This document shows, one piece after another, positions 43,358-51,726 of a stretch of 64,000 nt of DNA (its first letter is position 1; every line of letters begins with the position of its first letter). A model generated the notes under the pieces. That model saw only the letters and a program-made list of their open reading frames with translations, was not told the DNA's origin and did no database searches. The stretch lies in assembly GCA_036387415.1 (NCBI GenBank), contig DASVTU010000019.1, positions 434,001 through 498,000 of the forward strand. The letters run 5' to 3'. The DNA is from DASVTU01 sp036387415. GTDB taxonomy: Bacteria; Acidobacteriota; Blastocatellia; Pyrinomonadales; Pyrinomonadaceae. The position numbers and the translations under genes are program-made.

Positions 43358-46132
43358 TCAGGGCGCAGCGAGGCGCGGGCGTGTGCCGGAGGGTTGAATG
43401 ACTTTTCCGGTGTGATATTCGGGGCCGCAACGGCGTCGCGGTTCCTGCCCGATGACGAATGTTTTGGTGCGGACGACGGGACACGTGGCGACGGCGAGGA
43501 GTCCTGTGGTGGGGTCGATGTCGAGCGTGATAGAGCCTGATAGACGCGTCGAGCCGTCGGGGTTCGTCACGCCGCGACCTTCGAGGCGTGGAGGTGTGCG
43601 CGTCGTCGAGCGCGGCGTCTCTTCGGGCAGAGGTAACTGCGGCACTTCGACGGGAGGCAGAGCGCCGGGCGCATCTTCGTCAACGCCTTCCAGTTCGTCT
43701 TCTGCCGCGGGCAGTTCGTCGAGCGGGGCATCGCTGACGGCGGTCGGCGCGGTGTTGTTGATGAAGAATTCGGTGCGCTTAGTAGGCAACTCGGCGGCGG
43801 CGAGGAGTCCCGTGCGCGGGTCGATGTCGGCCTGCTGAAGACCTGCGGGCTGCTGCCAGTCGCCGCCCCATTCGGGATGCGCGGCGAGCGCGGCGGTCAT
43901 GAAATCAGACCAGATAGGCAAAGCCGAATCTGCGCCCGTCAAGCCGAGTTCGGTATTGTCGTCGAAGCCGACCCAAACGACGCAGACGAGATTGGGCGTG
44001 AAGCCCGCGAACCAACCGTCGCGCGACGTTCCGGTCTTGCCCGCGACGTTGGCGCGAAAGCCGCGCGAACGAAGTTTGGCCGCCGTGCCGCGATTGACGA
44101 CATCCTTCATGAAGGAATTCATGACGAAGGCTACATCGGGCGTGAGCACTTCGGTTTTCTGCGTCGAGCGCGCGGCGACGGTCGCGCCGCGTCCGGTCGT
44201 GACGCGTTTAATGGCGACGGGCGACGTGCGCGTGCCGAGCGTGGCGAAAGATGTGTAGGCGGAAGCGACTTGCAGGGGCGTCGCTTCGTTGGTTCCGAGC
44301 GCCATCGCCAGATAGGGTCGCTTCGGTTTCGGGAGTCCCGCTTTGGTCGAGAGATTCATCACACGACCGATAGTTACCTCCTCGGCCACTTCAACCGTCA
44401 CGACGTTGAGACTACGGACGAGCGCATCGCGCAAGGTGACGGGCGCGTTGGTGTAATGGTCGCCGAAGTTGCCAGGCGAGTATTCCTGATTATCGACGTA
44501 GAAGGTTTTGGGCGCGTCCTGATAAGTGGTGGCCGCCGTGATGAGTCGTGGCACGGGGTCGAAGGCGGTGTTGAGCGCGGTGGCATAGACGAAGGGCTTG
44601 AAGACGGAGCCGGGTTGCCGCATCGCGTCGGTGGCGCGATTGAGTTGGCTGCGTTCGTAATCACGACCGCCGACCATCGCCACGATTTCTCCCGTCTGCG
44701 CGTTCATCGCAACGAGCGACGCCTGCAACGTGCCGGGCGGAAAACGCTTGGCATAAATCTTGTCGAGCGCGGCGAGTTGCTTGACGACCGCCGCGTATGC
44801 CGCGCGTTGCAAATCCATATCGACCGACGTGTAAATGCGTAGGTGTTCGGCGGCGTTGGTGTCGGCCAGAATTTCGCCGAGTTGGCCTTGCGCGTAATCG
44901 ACGAAGTAGGGCGCGTCGGAGGCGTCGATGCGTCCGCGTTGCGGCGCGACCTTCAACTCGACCGACTGCGCGCGCGCCGCTTCCAGGTCGGTAATCGCGC
45001 CCGTGCCCGCCATGTCTTTGAGAACCTGATTGCGACGGTCGGCGGCGGTTTCGGGATGACGATAAGGGTTGTAGCGATTCGGGCTGCGGATTATTCCGGC
45101 GAGGAAGGCGGCTTCGGGCAGCGTCAACGCCGTCACGTCTTTATTGAAATAAGCCTCGGACGCTTCGCCGAAACCTTTGATGGAGAAACCCGCGCGCTGC
45201 CCCAGATAAATCTCGTTGCAGTAGAGCGCGAAGATTTGCTCTTTCGTCAGACGCGTCTCAAGAATAATCGACATGTAGGCTTCGGCGAATTTTCGCCGCC
45301 ACGTCTGTTCAGGCGAGAGGAGGAGATTCTTGACGAGTTGCTGCGTGATACTGGAACCGCCCTGCCGCGCGATGGGCGAGTTGTTGGGGTCGAGTTCGTA
45401 GCGACGGACGAAGGCGCGCACGATGCCGCGCAAGTTGATGCCGTAGTGGTCGAAAAAGGTGCGGTCTTCCGTCACCGTGATGGCTTTGACGAGATGCGGC
45501 GGGAGGTCTTGAAAGCCGATGATTTTGCGTCGTTCGCGTTCCTGCCCGGAGACGGAGCTAATCTGTTCAGGTTCGAGCGGCGCGGCGTCGAGTTTGGCGT
45601 TCGTGTCGAGATTGACGATTCCGGCGACGGGTTTTCCGCCGCGCGCAAACTGCACGCGCAGACGCGGGAAAGCCAACTGCCCGTCAACCTCCGCATCCTT
45701 GCTCGGTTCGATTTCGAGCGCCGCGCCGTTGGTCTTGAAACGCCCACGCGAGCCGTCGGCCTGCGTCGTCTTTTCCACGTAGCCACGACGTTTAAGTCGC
45801 CCGACGAGTTCGTCCAGCGACGTTGTTTCGCCAACGCGCAAGGTCTGCGGCGCAGCATAGATTCCCGCCGAGCGCGTGAAGATTTCGCCGCGCAGCAGAC
45901 GGTCTATGCGACCGGAAAAAATCCAGTAGTAATAACCGAGGACGCCGAGCGCGATGGTGATTAAAAAGACGAGCGGAATAATGACGGGAGGACTAAAGAT
46001 GCGCCGCCGCCAGCGACGCCAGAAGCCCGGCTCCGGCTCTTCATACTTGACTACGCGCCGCGCGCCGCCGCTACTGCTGCGACGACCCTTGACCGGTGGC
46101 ACGCGCCCTTCTGGTGGATGACGAACAGCCAT
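43358..46132 (-). CDS. Class A penicillin-binding protein (PBP1-type)
   Basis: About 924 residues from the ATG at 46132; the longer frame upstream runs through a repeat and is not likely coding. One membrane helix (about 50-75, IIPLVFLITIALGVLGYYYW) anchors it. A UvrB-like/UB2H-like segment precedes the GT51 transglycosylase (EDRTFFDHYGINLRG, then GGSSITQQLVKN). The transpeptidase has SVFK (catalytic Ser), SLN, and KTGTSRDGW. It polymerises and cross-links peptidoglycan in the periplasm. The C-terminal 120 residues are Pro/Thr/Glu-rich and end with two Cys-containing strands. Alone, divergent from the ion-channel gene. Confidence 0.93.
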   Translation of the reverse strand: MAVRHPPEGRVPPVKGRRSSSGGARRVVKYEEPEPGFWRRWRRRIFSPPVIIPLVFLITIALGVLGYYYWIFSGRIDRLLRGEIFTRSAGIYAAPQTLRVGETTSLDELVGRLKRRGYVEKTTQADGSRGRFKTNGAALEIEPSKDAEVDGQLAFPRLRVQFARGGKPVAGIVNLDTNAKLDAAPLEPEQISSVSGQERERRKIIGFQDLPPHLVKAITVTEDRTFFDHYGINLRGIVRAFVRRYELDPNNSPIARQGGSSITQQLVKNLLLSPEQTWRRKFAEAYMSIILETRLTKEQIFALYCNEIYLGQRAGFSIKGFGEASEAYFNKDVTALTLPEAAFLAGIIRSPNRYNPYRHPETAADRRNQVLKDMAGTGAITDLEAARAQSVELKVAPQRGRIDASDAPYFVDYAQGQLGEILADTNAAEHLRIYTSVDMDLQRAAYAAVVKQLAALDKIYAKRFPPGTLQASLVAMNAQTGEIVAMVGGRDYERSQLNRATDAMRQPGSVFKPFVYATALNTAFDPVPRLITAATTYQDAPKTFYVDNQEYSPGNFGDHYTNAPVTLRDALVRSLNVVTVEVAEEVTIGRVMNLSTKAGLPKPKRPYLAMALGTNEATPLQVASAYTSFATLGTRTSPVAIKRVTTGRGATVAARSTQKTEVLTPDVAFVMNSFMKDVVNRGTAAKLRSRGFRANVAGKTGTSRDGWFAGFTPNLVCVVWVGFDDNTELGLTGADSALPIWSDFMTAALAAHPEWGGDWQQPAGLQQADIDPRTGLLAAAELPTKRTEFFINNTAPTAVSDAPLDELPAAEDELEGVDEDAPGALPPVEVPQLPLPEETPRSTTRTPPRLEGRGVTNPDGSTRLSGSITLDIDPTTGLLAVATCPVVRTKTFVIGQEPRRRCGPEYHTGKVIQPSGTRPRLAAP

Positions 46133-46140
46133 CGTTTTTA

Positions 46141-46265
46141 TAGTAAATGGTAAATGGTAAATGGTAAATGGCGAATCGCGGCTTGTCCTGCACGTGTGCG
46201 AATTTCGCGGCGGCATTGAAACTGTTCGTTTTTTCCATTTACCATTTACTATTTCCCATTTACCA
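46141..46265. repeat. Inverted repeat of GTAAATG heptamers in a divergent promoter region
   Basis: The left arm has four tandem copies of GTAAATG (46143-46171). The right arm has the complement (CCATTTACCATTTACT, 46235-46250) and a further CCCATTTACC. It lies nine bases before the PBP start and 80 bases before the channel start, so a terminator role is excluded. Confidence 0.88.
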
Positions 46266-46345
46266 GCTATTTGACACGCCGCTTCCCTTTTCGCTACCGT
46301 GACGCGTTCCGCCCGTAGACGCCCGTTTGATGCCATTTGAGACAG

Positions 46346-47383
46346 ATGAGTTCGATGCCTTCCCCGACGAGCCACAACCGGAGTTCGCGCAAGCGGCTCG
46401 TTTATTCAGTCGTCGCGCTGCTTGGCTCCGCACTCTTTGGCACCACTGGCTTCATGCTCGTTGCGGGATTATCGCTCGCCGATAGCCTCTACATGACCGT
46501 GATGATTGTCTCAACGGTCGGCTACGGACCGTCGTTCGAGATGTCTGCGGCGGGGCGAAACTTCACTATCTTGTTTATGATTGTGGGCGTCGCCTCGACC
46601 GCCTACGCGTTGTCGAGCGCGGTGCAGGCTCTCGTCCAATCAGAGATTGTGGCGGCGCTCGGTCAACGCCGTCGTCATCGTGAAATGAGCAAACTCCACA
46701 ACCACTTCATCATCTGCGGTGCAGGCCGCGTCGGCGCACGTATCATCCATGAAATGCGACGCGCACACGTTCCCTTCGTCGTCATTGAAACCGACACGCA
46801 GAAGACCACTGACTTATCTGAACGCGGCTTCCACGTCCTCAATCACGATGCGACGCTTGACGAGACTCTACGCGAAGCGGGCGTCGAACGTGCGCGCGGA
46901 CTGGCCGCATGCCTGCCCGACGACGCCGATAACGTCTACGTCGTCTTGACGGCGCGCGACATGAACAAGAATCTCTACATCGTCGCGCGAGCGATTGAAG
47001 AACAGGCCGAGTTGAAGTTGAAGAAGGCGGGAGCGAATCGCGTGGTCGCGCCGATTATCATCGGCAGCCATCGCATGGCGCAGGCTTTGATGAAGCCCGC
47101 GCTCGCCGATTTTATGGATTCGGTGACGGCGGAAAACCTCGACCTCAGTTTCGAGGAGGTGGAAGTCTCGCCCGCCTCCGCTTACGCCGGACACAAACTG
47201 CGCTTCACCACCATTCGCTCCGAACTCGACATCGTGATTATCGCCATCCGACGCAAAGACGGCGAGATGACTTTCAACCCATCGGGCGAAACGCGCATGG
47301 AAGCGGGCGACCTCCTGATTGCCATCGGTCGCCCCGAATCCCTCGTTGAACTCGCACGGGTCGCACGCGGCGACAGTAAGTAG
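46346..47383 (+). CDS. Potassium channel with RCK (TrkA-N/TrkA-C) domains
   Basis: About 345 residues (ATG 46346 or 46355). Two membrane helices (about 22-40 and 75-100) flank a pore with the filter TVGYGPS, the TVGYG K+ signature. A cytosolic RCK-N Rossmann domain (ICGAGRVGARIIHEM) and a C-terminal RCK-C domain (about 260-345) follow, as in MthK-type channels gated by Ca2+ or nucleotides. It opens the plus-strand run that continues through the heptose genes, overlapping the next gene by one base (TAGTG). A link between K+ flux and LPS genes is not known and may be only positional. Confidence 0.9.
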   Translation: MSSMPSPTSHNRSSRKRLVYSVVALLGSALFGTTGFMLVAGLSLADSLYMTVMIVSTVGYGPSFEMSAAGRNFTILFMIVGVASTAYALSSAVQALVQSEIVAALGQRRRHREMSKLHNHFIICGAGRVGARIIHEMRRAHVPFVVIETDTQKTTDLSERGFHVLNHDATLDETLREAGVERARGLAACLPDDADNVYVVLTARDMNKNLYIVARAIEEQAELKLKKAGANRVVAPIIIGSHRMAQALMKPALADFMDSVTAENLDLSFEEVEVSPASAYAGHKLRFTTIRSELDIVIIAIRRKDGEMTFNPSGETRMEAGDLLIAIGRPESLVELARVARGDSK

Positions 47384-48246
47384 TGGTTGCTGGAACACGA
47401 AACTTGAGAGTTTTAGTCACAGGCGGGAGCGGTTATCTCGGCACGCACGTCCGTCGTTTTTTCGGAGCCGACGATTTCTCGCGCCGCTCCAATCTCGATA
47501 TCCTCGACCCGCGCGACGTGCGACGCGTCGCCGATTATGATGTCGTCATTCATCTCGCCGCGCATCTCGACAAAAGCCCTACTGCCGCCGACGATTGTTT
47601 TCGCACCAATGCCGAAGGCACCGCCAACGTCATCGAACAGATGCAGCCCAACAGCGTCTTCATCTATGCTTCGACAAAGGACGTTTACGGCTCGCACGCC
47701 GCAGGCTTCAAAGAAGTGCCGGAGACGTGCCCGACCGATTACTGCGGACAGTCGCCGCTCGAATGGTCGAAGTTAATCGGCGAGCGTTACGTAGATTACT
47801 ACGCCGCCGCACGCGACGTGCGCGTCTGCATCTTTCGTCTCTCAGCCGTCTACGCGCGCCCAACCGAAGGCAACGCTTCGGGTTTTGTGACGCACTACGT
47901 CGAAGCCGTCAAGCGTCGGTGGCCGCTGCGGCTTCCCTTTGGCGGCCAACCCGTCCGCGACATCCTCCACGTCGATGATTTCTCGCGCGCCTGTCGCGCC
48001 TTTATCGACTCGTCGAACGTGCGCGGCATGTATAATCTCGGTGGCGGCAAACAGAACGCGGCGACTTTGCGCGAGATGGTCGAGAGGGTAGGGCGCATGA
48101 TTGAAATCGAACCCGTGTGGGACGAAAGCGCAAACACGCTCGCGCCCGTGCCGCTCAATTACATTTCCGATTTGACGCGCGTCCGCCGCGAACTCGGCTG
48201 GCAACCCACAATCGGTATCGAAGAGGGTTTGAGAAGTCTGCTTTGA
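47383..48246 (+). CDS. NAD-dependent epimerase/dehydratase-like protein lacking the catalytic Tyr
   Basis: 287 residues from a GTG overlapping the upstream stop; an internal TTG at 47404 is also possible. The cofactor loop VTGGSGYLG is intact near the N-terminus. Where SDR epimerases have SPYxxSK, this reads SPLEWSK, so the Tyr is Leu. The Thr/Ser part STKDVYG is kept. It lies between the K+ channel and waaF, where an ADP-heptose 6-epimerase (HldD) would fit the pathway, but HldD activity should not tolerate this change. It may have another role or be non-catalytic. Confidence 0.85.
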   Translation: MVAGTRNLRVLVTGGSGYLGTHVRRFFGADDFSRRSNLDILDPRDVRRVADYDVVIHLAAHLDKSPTAADDCFRTNAEGTANVIEQMQPNSVFIYASTKDVYGSHAAGFKEVPETCPTDYCGQSPLEWSKLIGERYVDYYAAARDVRVCIFRLSAVYARPTEGNASGFVTHYVEAVKRRWPLRLPFGGQPVRDILHVDDFSRACRAFIDSSNVRGMYNLGGGKQNAATLREMVERVGRMIEIEPVWDESANTLAPVPLNYISDLTRVRRELGWQPTIGIEEGLRSLL

Positions 48247-48257
48247 ACAAACGCGCG

Positions 48258-49358
48258 ATGCAAATTGATGAAATCCGTCGCGTCGTCGTGCGCGGCGCAA
48301 ACTGGGTCGGCGACGCGGTGATGACTGTGCCCGCGCTCATCGAGTTGCGGCGCGTGTTGCCCTGCGCGCACATCACTCTCGCCACGCGCGCGTGGGCGGA
48401 AGGCATCTTCGCCGATGCCGATTTCATCGACGATTTGATGATTACAGATGCGCCGACGCGCGGCGTCCGACGCTTCTTTCGTCAGGCGAAGGAGTGGCGA
48501 AAGCGACGTTTCGATTGTGCCGTCCTCTTCCCGAATGCCTTCGAGCCTGCGCTGTTGGCCTTCGCCGCGCGCATCCCGCTCCGCACGGGTTACGCGACCG
48601 ACGGACGCCGCCCGTTGCTCACACACCCGCTTGACGTTCCCACGTGGCGTGGGCGTCGGCACGAAGTCTTCTACTATCTCAACATCATCTCCGAACTCGA
48701 ACAGCATTTGACGGGCGCGACGCACGTCAACTTCGACCAGACGCAACTGCGCCTCGGCGTCTCCGGCGCACGCGAGGCGACGGCGCATGAGTTGCTTCGT
48801 CGCGTGGGCGTGACGTTTCAACGCCCGCTCGTCGCGCTCTGTCCCGGCTCGACCAACAGCCGCGCCAAGCGTTGGCCGTCTGCGAATTATGCTGCGCTCG
48901 CTGACCGTCTCATCGAAGAGGCGGGTGCTGATTGCATCCTCATCGGCGCGCGTGAAGAACTCGACGTGACGCGCGAGGTCGCGGCGCGCATGCGCCGTCA
49001 ACCCGTCGTGCTGACAGGGGAGACGAGCCTTGCCGAGACGGTGGCGGTTCTCGGTCTGGTAGACCTTCTCGTCACGAACGATACAGGCCCCGCGCACATC
49101 GCCGCCGCGCTCGCGCGCCCCACGCTCGTCATCTTTGGCCCGACCGACCCGACGACCACCAGACCCTTCTCGCACGTCGCGGAAGTCATCCGTCATCCGC
49201 CCGTCTGCGCGCCGTGTATGTTGCGCGATTGTCCCATCGACCATCGCTGCATGACGGCGATTACACCCGCCGAAATCTTTGTGCGCGCCGTCGAAATTTT
49301 GGAAAGGCATCCGGCGTTTGCGACGCAACAAGCGACGGGAGCGGAGGTCGTGCGATGA
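48258..49358 (+). CDS. waaF: LPS heptosyltransferase II
   Basis: 366 residues, start at ATG 48258, 11 bases after the upstream stop. A GT9 glycosyltransferase: N-terminal RGANWVGDAVMTVPAL, nucleotide-sugar site CPGSTNSRAKRWP, and the C-terminal TNDTGPAHIAAAL and GPTDPTTTRP. The Cys-rich end CAPCMLRDCPIDHRCM is typical of heptosyltransferase II. It adds the second L,D-heptose to the LPS inner core, from ADP-heptose, at the inner membrane. It overlaps gmhB by ATGA, as part of a heptose operon. Confidence 0.92.
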   Translation: MQIDEIRRVVVRGANWVGDAVMTVPALIELRRVLPCAHITLATRAWAEGIFADADFIDDLMITDAPTRGVRRFFRQAKEWRKRRFDCAVLFPNAFEPALLAFAARIPLRTGYATDGRRPLLTHPLDVPTWRGRRHEVFYYLNIISELEQHLTGATHVNFDQTQLRLGVSGAREATAHELLRRVGVTFQRPLVALCPGSTNSRAKRWPSANYAALADRLIEEAGADCILIGAREELDVTREVAARMRRQPVVLTGETSLAETVAVLGLVDLLVTNDTGPAHIAAALARPTLVIFGPTDPTTTRPFSHVAEVIRHPPVCAPCMLRDCPIDHRCMTAITPAEIFVRAVEILERHPAFATQQATGAEVVR

Positions 49359-49984
49359 AGGATGAAAAGTTGGTGCACGAAGATGGTCGTGCGTCGAAGC
49401 GTCGCGCGGTTTTCATCGACCGCGACGGGACGATTTCGGAGGAAGTCGGTTATGTTAATCACCCGACGCGTTATCGTGTGTTTCCGTATGCGGCGGAAGC
49501 CGTCGCGCTGCTGCGTCGTGCGGGATGGCTCGCCGTGTTGGTGACGAATCAGGCGGGCGTGGCGCGTGGCTATTTCGCAGAGGAGATGATTGGCGAAGTG
49601 CACACCGTTCTCGCGCAGGAGTTGGAGCGCGGCGGCGCGCGGCTCGATGCGATTTACTATTGCCCGCATCATCCGTCGGTGGGCGAAGCGCCTTATCGTT
49701 TCGATTGCGATTGCCGCAAACCGAAGCCGGGATTGATTCGACGCGCCGCCGACGAGTTCGACATCGACGTGTCGCGTAGTTGGATGGTTGGCGACCGTTA
49801 TGGCGACGTGGAGTTGGCGCGTAACGCTGGCTTGCGTGCGGCGTTCGTCTTGAGCGGCTACGGGCGCGGCGAGTGGGAATATCAACGCGCGGCGTGGCGG
49901 CATCAACCGGATTTGGTCGCGAAGGATTTGCTCGACGCCGTGCGGCGTATCATCGACGCAGACGGCGAGCCGGAGACGCCATGA
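49355..49984 (+). CDS. gmhB: D-glycero-D-manno-heptose 1,7-bisphosphate 7-phosphatase
   Basis: 209 residues, ATG 49355 overlapping waaF's stop. A HAD phosphatase with the nucleophile pair Asp22 and Asp24 in FIDRDGT, then TNQAG and KPKPGL. The zinc-binding loop YYCPHHP...FDCDC has the Cys/His set of GmhB. It removes the 7-phosphate from heptose 1,7-bisphosphate between the kinase and nucleotidyl steps. Its neighbours supply those very steps, so the assignment is firm. GmhA, the first enzyme, is not in this window. Confidence 0.92.
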   Translation: MKDEKLVHEDGRASKRRAVFIDRDGTISEEVGYVNHPTRYRVFPYAAEAVALLRRAGWLAVLVTNQAGVARGYFAEEMIGEVHTVLAQELERGGARLDAIYYCPHHPSVGEAPYRFDCDCRKPKPGLIRRAADEFDIDVSRSWMVGDRYGDVELARNAGLRAAFVLSGYGRGEWEYQRAAWRHQPDLVAKDLLDAVRRIIDADGEPETP

Positions 49985-51075
49985 ACGACGAATCCAATTC
50001 CCGCGACGCGACCGCCGAACTCGTTGACGACGCGCTCGTCGAGCACGACGAGGCACACGGCCATGTACGCGACGCGCTCGCAGAACGCCTCACCGCTGCG
50101 TTGCGTCGCTTTCCCACACGCCGCGTCGTCGTCGTCGGAGATTTAGTCGCAGACCAGTTTCTATACGGCGAAATCAGCCGCGTCTCGCGCGAAGCACCCG
50201 TGCTCATTCTTCGACACGAACGGACGGAGACGGTGCCGGGCGGCGCAGCCAACTGCGCTGCGAATCTCGCCGCGCTCGGCGCGCAGACCGCCATCGTCGG
50301 CTGCGTCGGAGAGGACGAAGCAGGACATGCGCTCGTCGGTAAACTTCAAGAAGCGGGCGTGGATTGCAGTGACGTCGCGCGTGTGCCGGGCATTCGTACG
50401 ACGACGAAGGTACGCATCCTCGCCGGACATGCACACTCGACGCGGCAGCAAGTGATTCGCGTCGATTATGAGGATGCGCCGTTGGCGGATGCGGCGGCGC
50501 GGGCGCACATCCGTAGTCAGGTGGAGATGCTGGAGGCCGCCGATGCGGTGATTGTTTCCGATTATAACTACGGCGTGGTTTGCGTGGAGACGGCGCGCGC
50601 GTTGCGGCGTCTGATGCGTGAGCGGAACAAACTTGTGATGGTGGATTCGCGTTTTCGTCTCACGGAGTTTTCCGGTTTTACTTCGGCGACGCCGAACGAA
50701 GACGAGGTAGAACAGTTAGTGGGCAGACGCTTGACGGATAATGCATCGCTCGAAGCGGCGGCGCGCGAACTGCGCGAACGGCTCGACTATCGTGCGTTGC
50801 TCGTCACGCGCGGCAGCCGTGGCATGCTACTACTCGAAGAGGGCGCGGAGCCGCGTTATATCGAAGCGGTCGGCGCACGCGAAGCCGTAGACGTGACGGG
50901 CGCGGGCGATACCGTCATCGCCGCCTACACGCTCGCACTCGCTTCCGGCGCAACCTATTCGGACGCCGCGCATCTCGCCAACCACGCGGGCGGCCTCGTC
51001 GTCATGAAACGCGGCACGGCTTCGGTCAGTGCGCCGGAACTGCTCGCCGCGCTACTTCACCAAGACGAAACTTAA
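49981..51075 (+). CDS. rfaE1: Heptose 7-phosphate kinase (HldE kinase domain, separate gene)
   Basis: 364 residues from ATG 49981, overlapping gmhB's stop by ATGA. A PfkB/ribokinase-type kinase with VVVGDLVADQFLYG near residue 45, GGAANCAANLAALG for substrate binding, and DVTGAGDTV with the catalytic Asp near residue 298. It phosphorylates D-glycero-D-manno-heptose 7-phosphate at C1. In many Proteobacteria this is fused to the nucleotidyltransferase; here that part is the following separate gene. The first ~35 residues are acidic and poorly conserved-looking. Confidence 0.9.
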   Translation: MNDESNSRDATAELVDDALVEHDEAHGHVRDALAERLTAALRRFPTRRVVVVGDLVADQFLYGEISRVSREAPVLILRHERTETVPGGAANCAANLAALGAQTAIVGCVGEDEAGHALVGKLQEAGVDCSDVARVPGIRTTTKVRILAGHAHSTRQQVIRVDYEDAPLADAAARAHIRSQVEMLEAADAVIVSDYNYGVVCVETARALRRLMRERNKLVMVDSRFRLTEFSGFTSATPNEDEVEQLVGRRLTDNASLEAAARELRERLDYRALLVTRGSRGMLLLEEGAEPRYIEAVGAREAVDVTGAGDTVIAAYTLALASGATYSDAAHLANHAGGLVVMKRGTASVSAPELLAALLHQDET

Positions 51076-51129
51076 TCGCTTCGACGCGACGGCGTTGATG
51101 TGCGACTTGCCATCTATCGACGACAGACG

Positions 51130-51672
51130 ATGAATGATAAGGAGAGTTCGGGCAAAAATCTGATGTCTACCGCAAGCGACCAATCCAAATCGAATGCCGC
51201 CGCGCGCATCGTTGACCGTAATCGCTTGATAGCGCGTGTGGCGATTGCGCGTCGGAATGGTGCGCGCATCGTGTTTGCCAACGGCTGTTTTGACATTCTT
51301 CACGTCGGACACGTGCGTTACTTGGAAGCGGCGCGTGCGCTCGGCGACTTGCTGGTGGTTGGCATCAATTCTGACGAACAGGTGCGCGCACTCAAGGGTG
51401 AAGGACGCCCTCTGGTGCCGGAGAAGGAACGCGCGGAGGTCGTCGCGGGCTTGCGTGCGGTGGATTTGGTCACAATCTTTCCTGAGCCGACCGTGGAAGC
51501 GTTGTTGCTCGCCATCCACCCGGAGATTCACGCCAAAGGCACGGACTACACGGCGGAAACCGTGCCCGAACGCGATGTGGTACGCTCCTACGGCGGACGC
51601 GTGCAGATTGTCGGCGACCCGAAAGATCACTCCTCGACGGAAATGGTCAGGAAAGTAATGAGTGATGAGTGA
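51130..51672 (+). CDS. rfaE2: ADP-heptose synthase nucleotidyltransferase domain
   Basis: About 180 residues; starts at GTG 51100, ATG 51130 or ATG 51163 are all possible. The cytidylyltransferase-like signature GCFDILHVGH holds the HxGH motif, and HSSTEMVRK supplies the C-terminal catalytic block. It transfers AMP from ATP to heptose 1-phosphate. It follows the separate kinase by about 55 bases. The last codons (V-M-S-D-E-stop) come from the first heptamers of the inverted repeat that begins at 51655, so the repeat reaches into the gene. Confidence 0.9.
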   Translation: MNDKESSGKNLMSTASDQSKSNAAARIVDRNRLIARVAIARRNGARIVFANGCFDILHVGHVRYLEAARALGDLLVVGINSDEQVRALKGEGRPLVPEKERAEVVAGLRAVDLVTIFPEPTVEALLLAIHPEIHAKGTDYTAETVPERDVVRSYGGRVQIVGDPKDHSSTEMVRKVMSDE

Positions 51673-51722
51673 TGAGTGAAAGCAAATTCTTTTAACTCAT
51701 TACTCATTACTCATCACTTTAG
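51655..51722. repeat. Inverted repeat of GTGATGA heptamers invading the 3' end of rfaE2
   Basis: The left arm (AGTAATGAGTGATGAGTGA) pairs with the right arm (ACTCATTACTCATTACTCATCACT). Units are 7 bases (AGTGATG). The first codons of the arm are the last codons of the upstream gene, and the second gene begins five bases after the arm. Confidence 0.88.
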
Positions 51723-51726
51723 TTTT

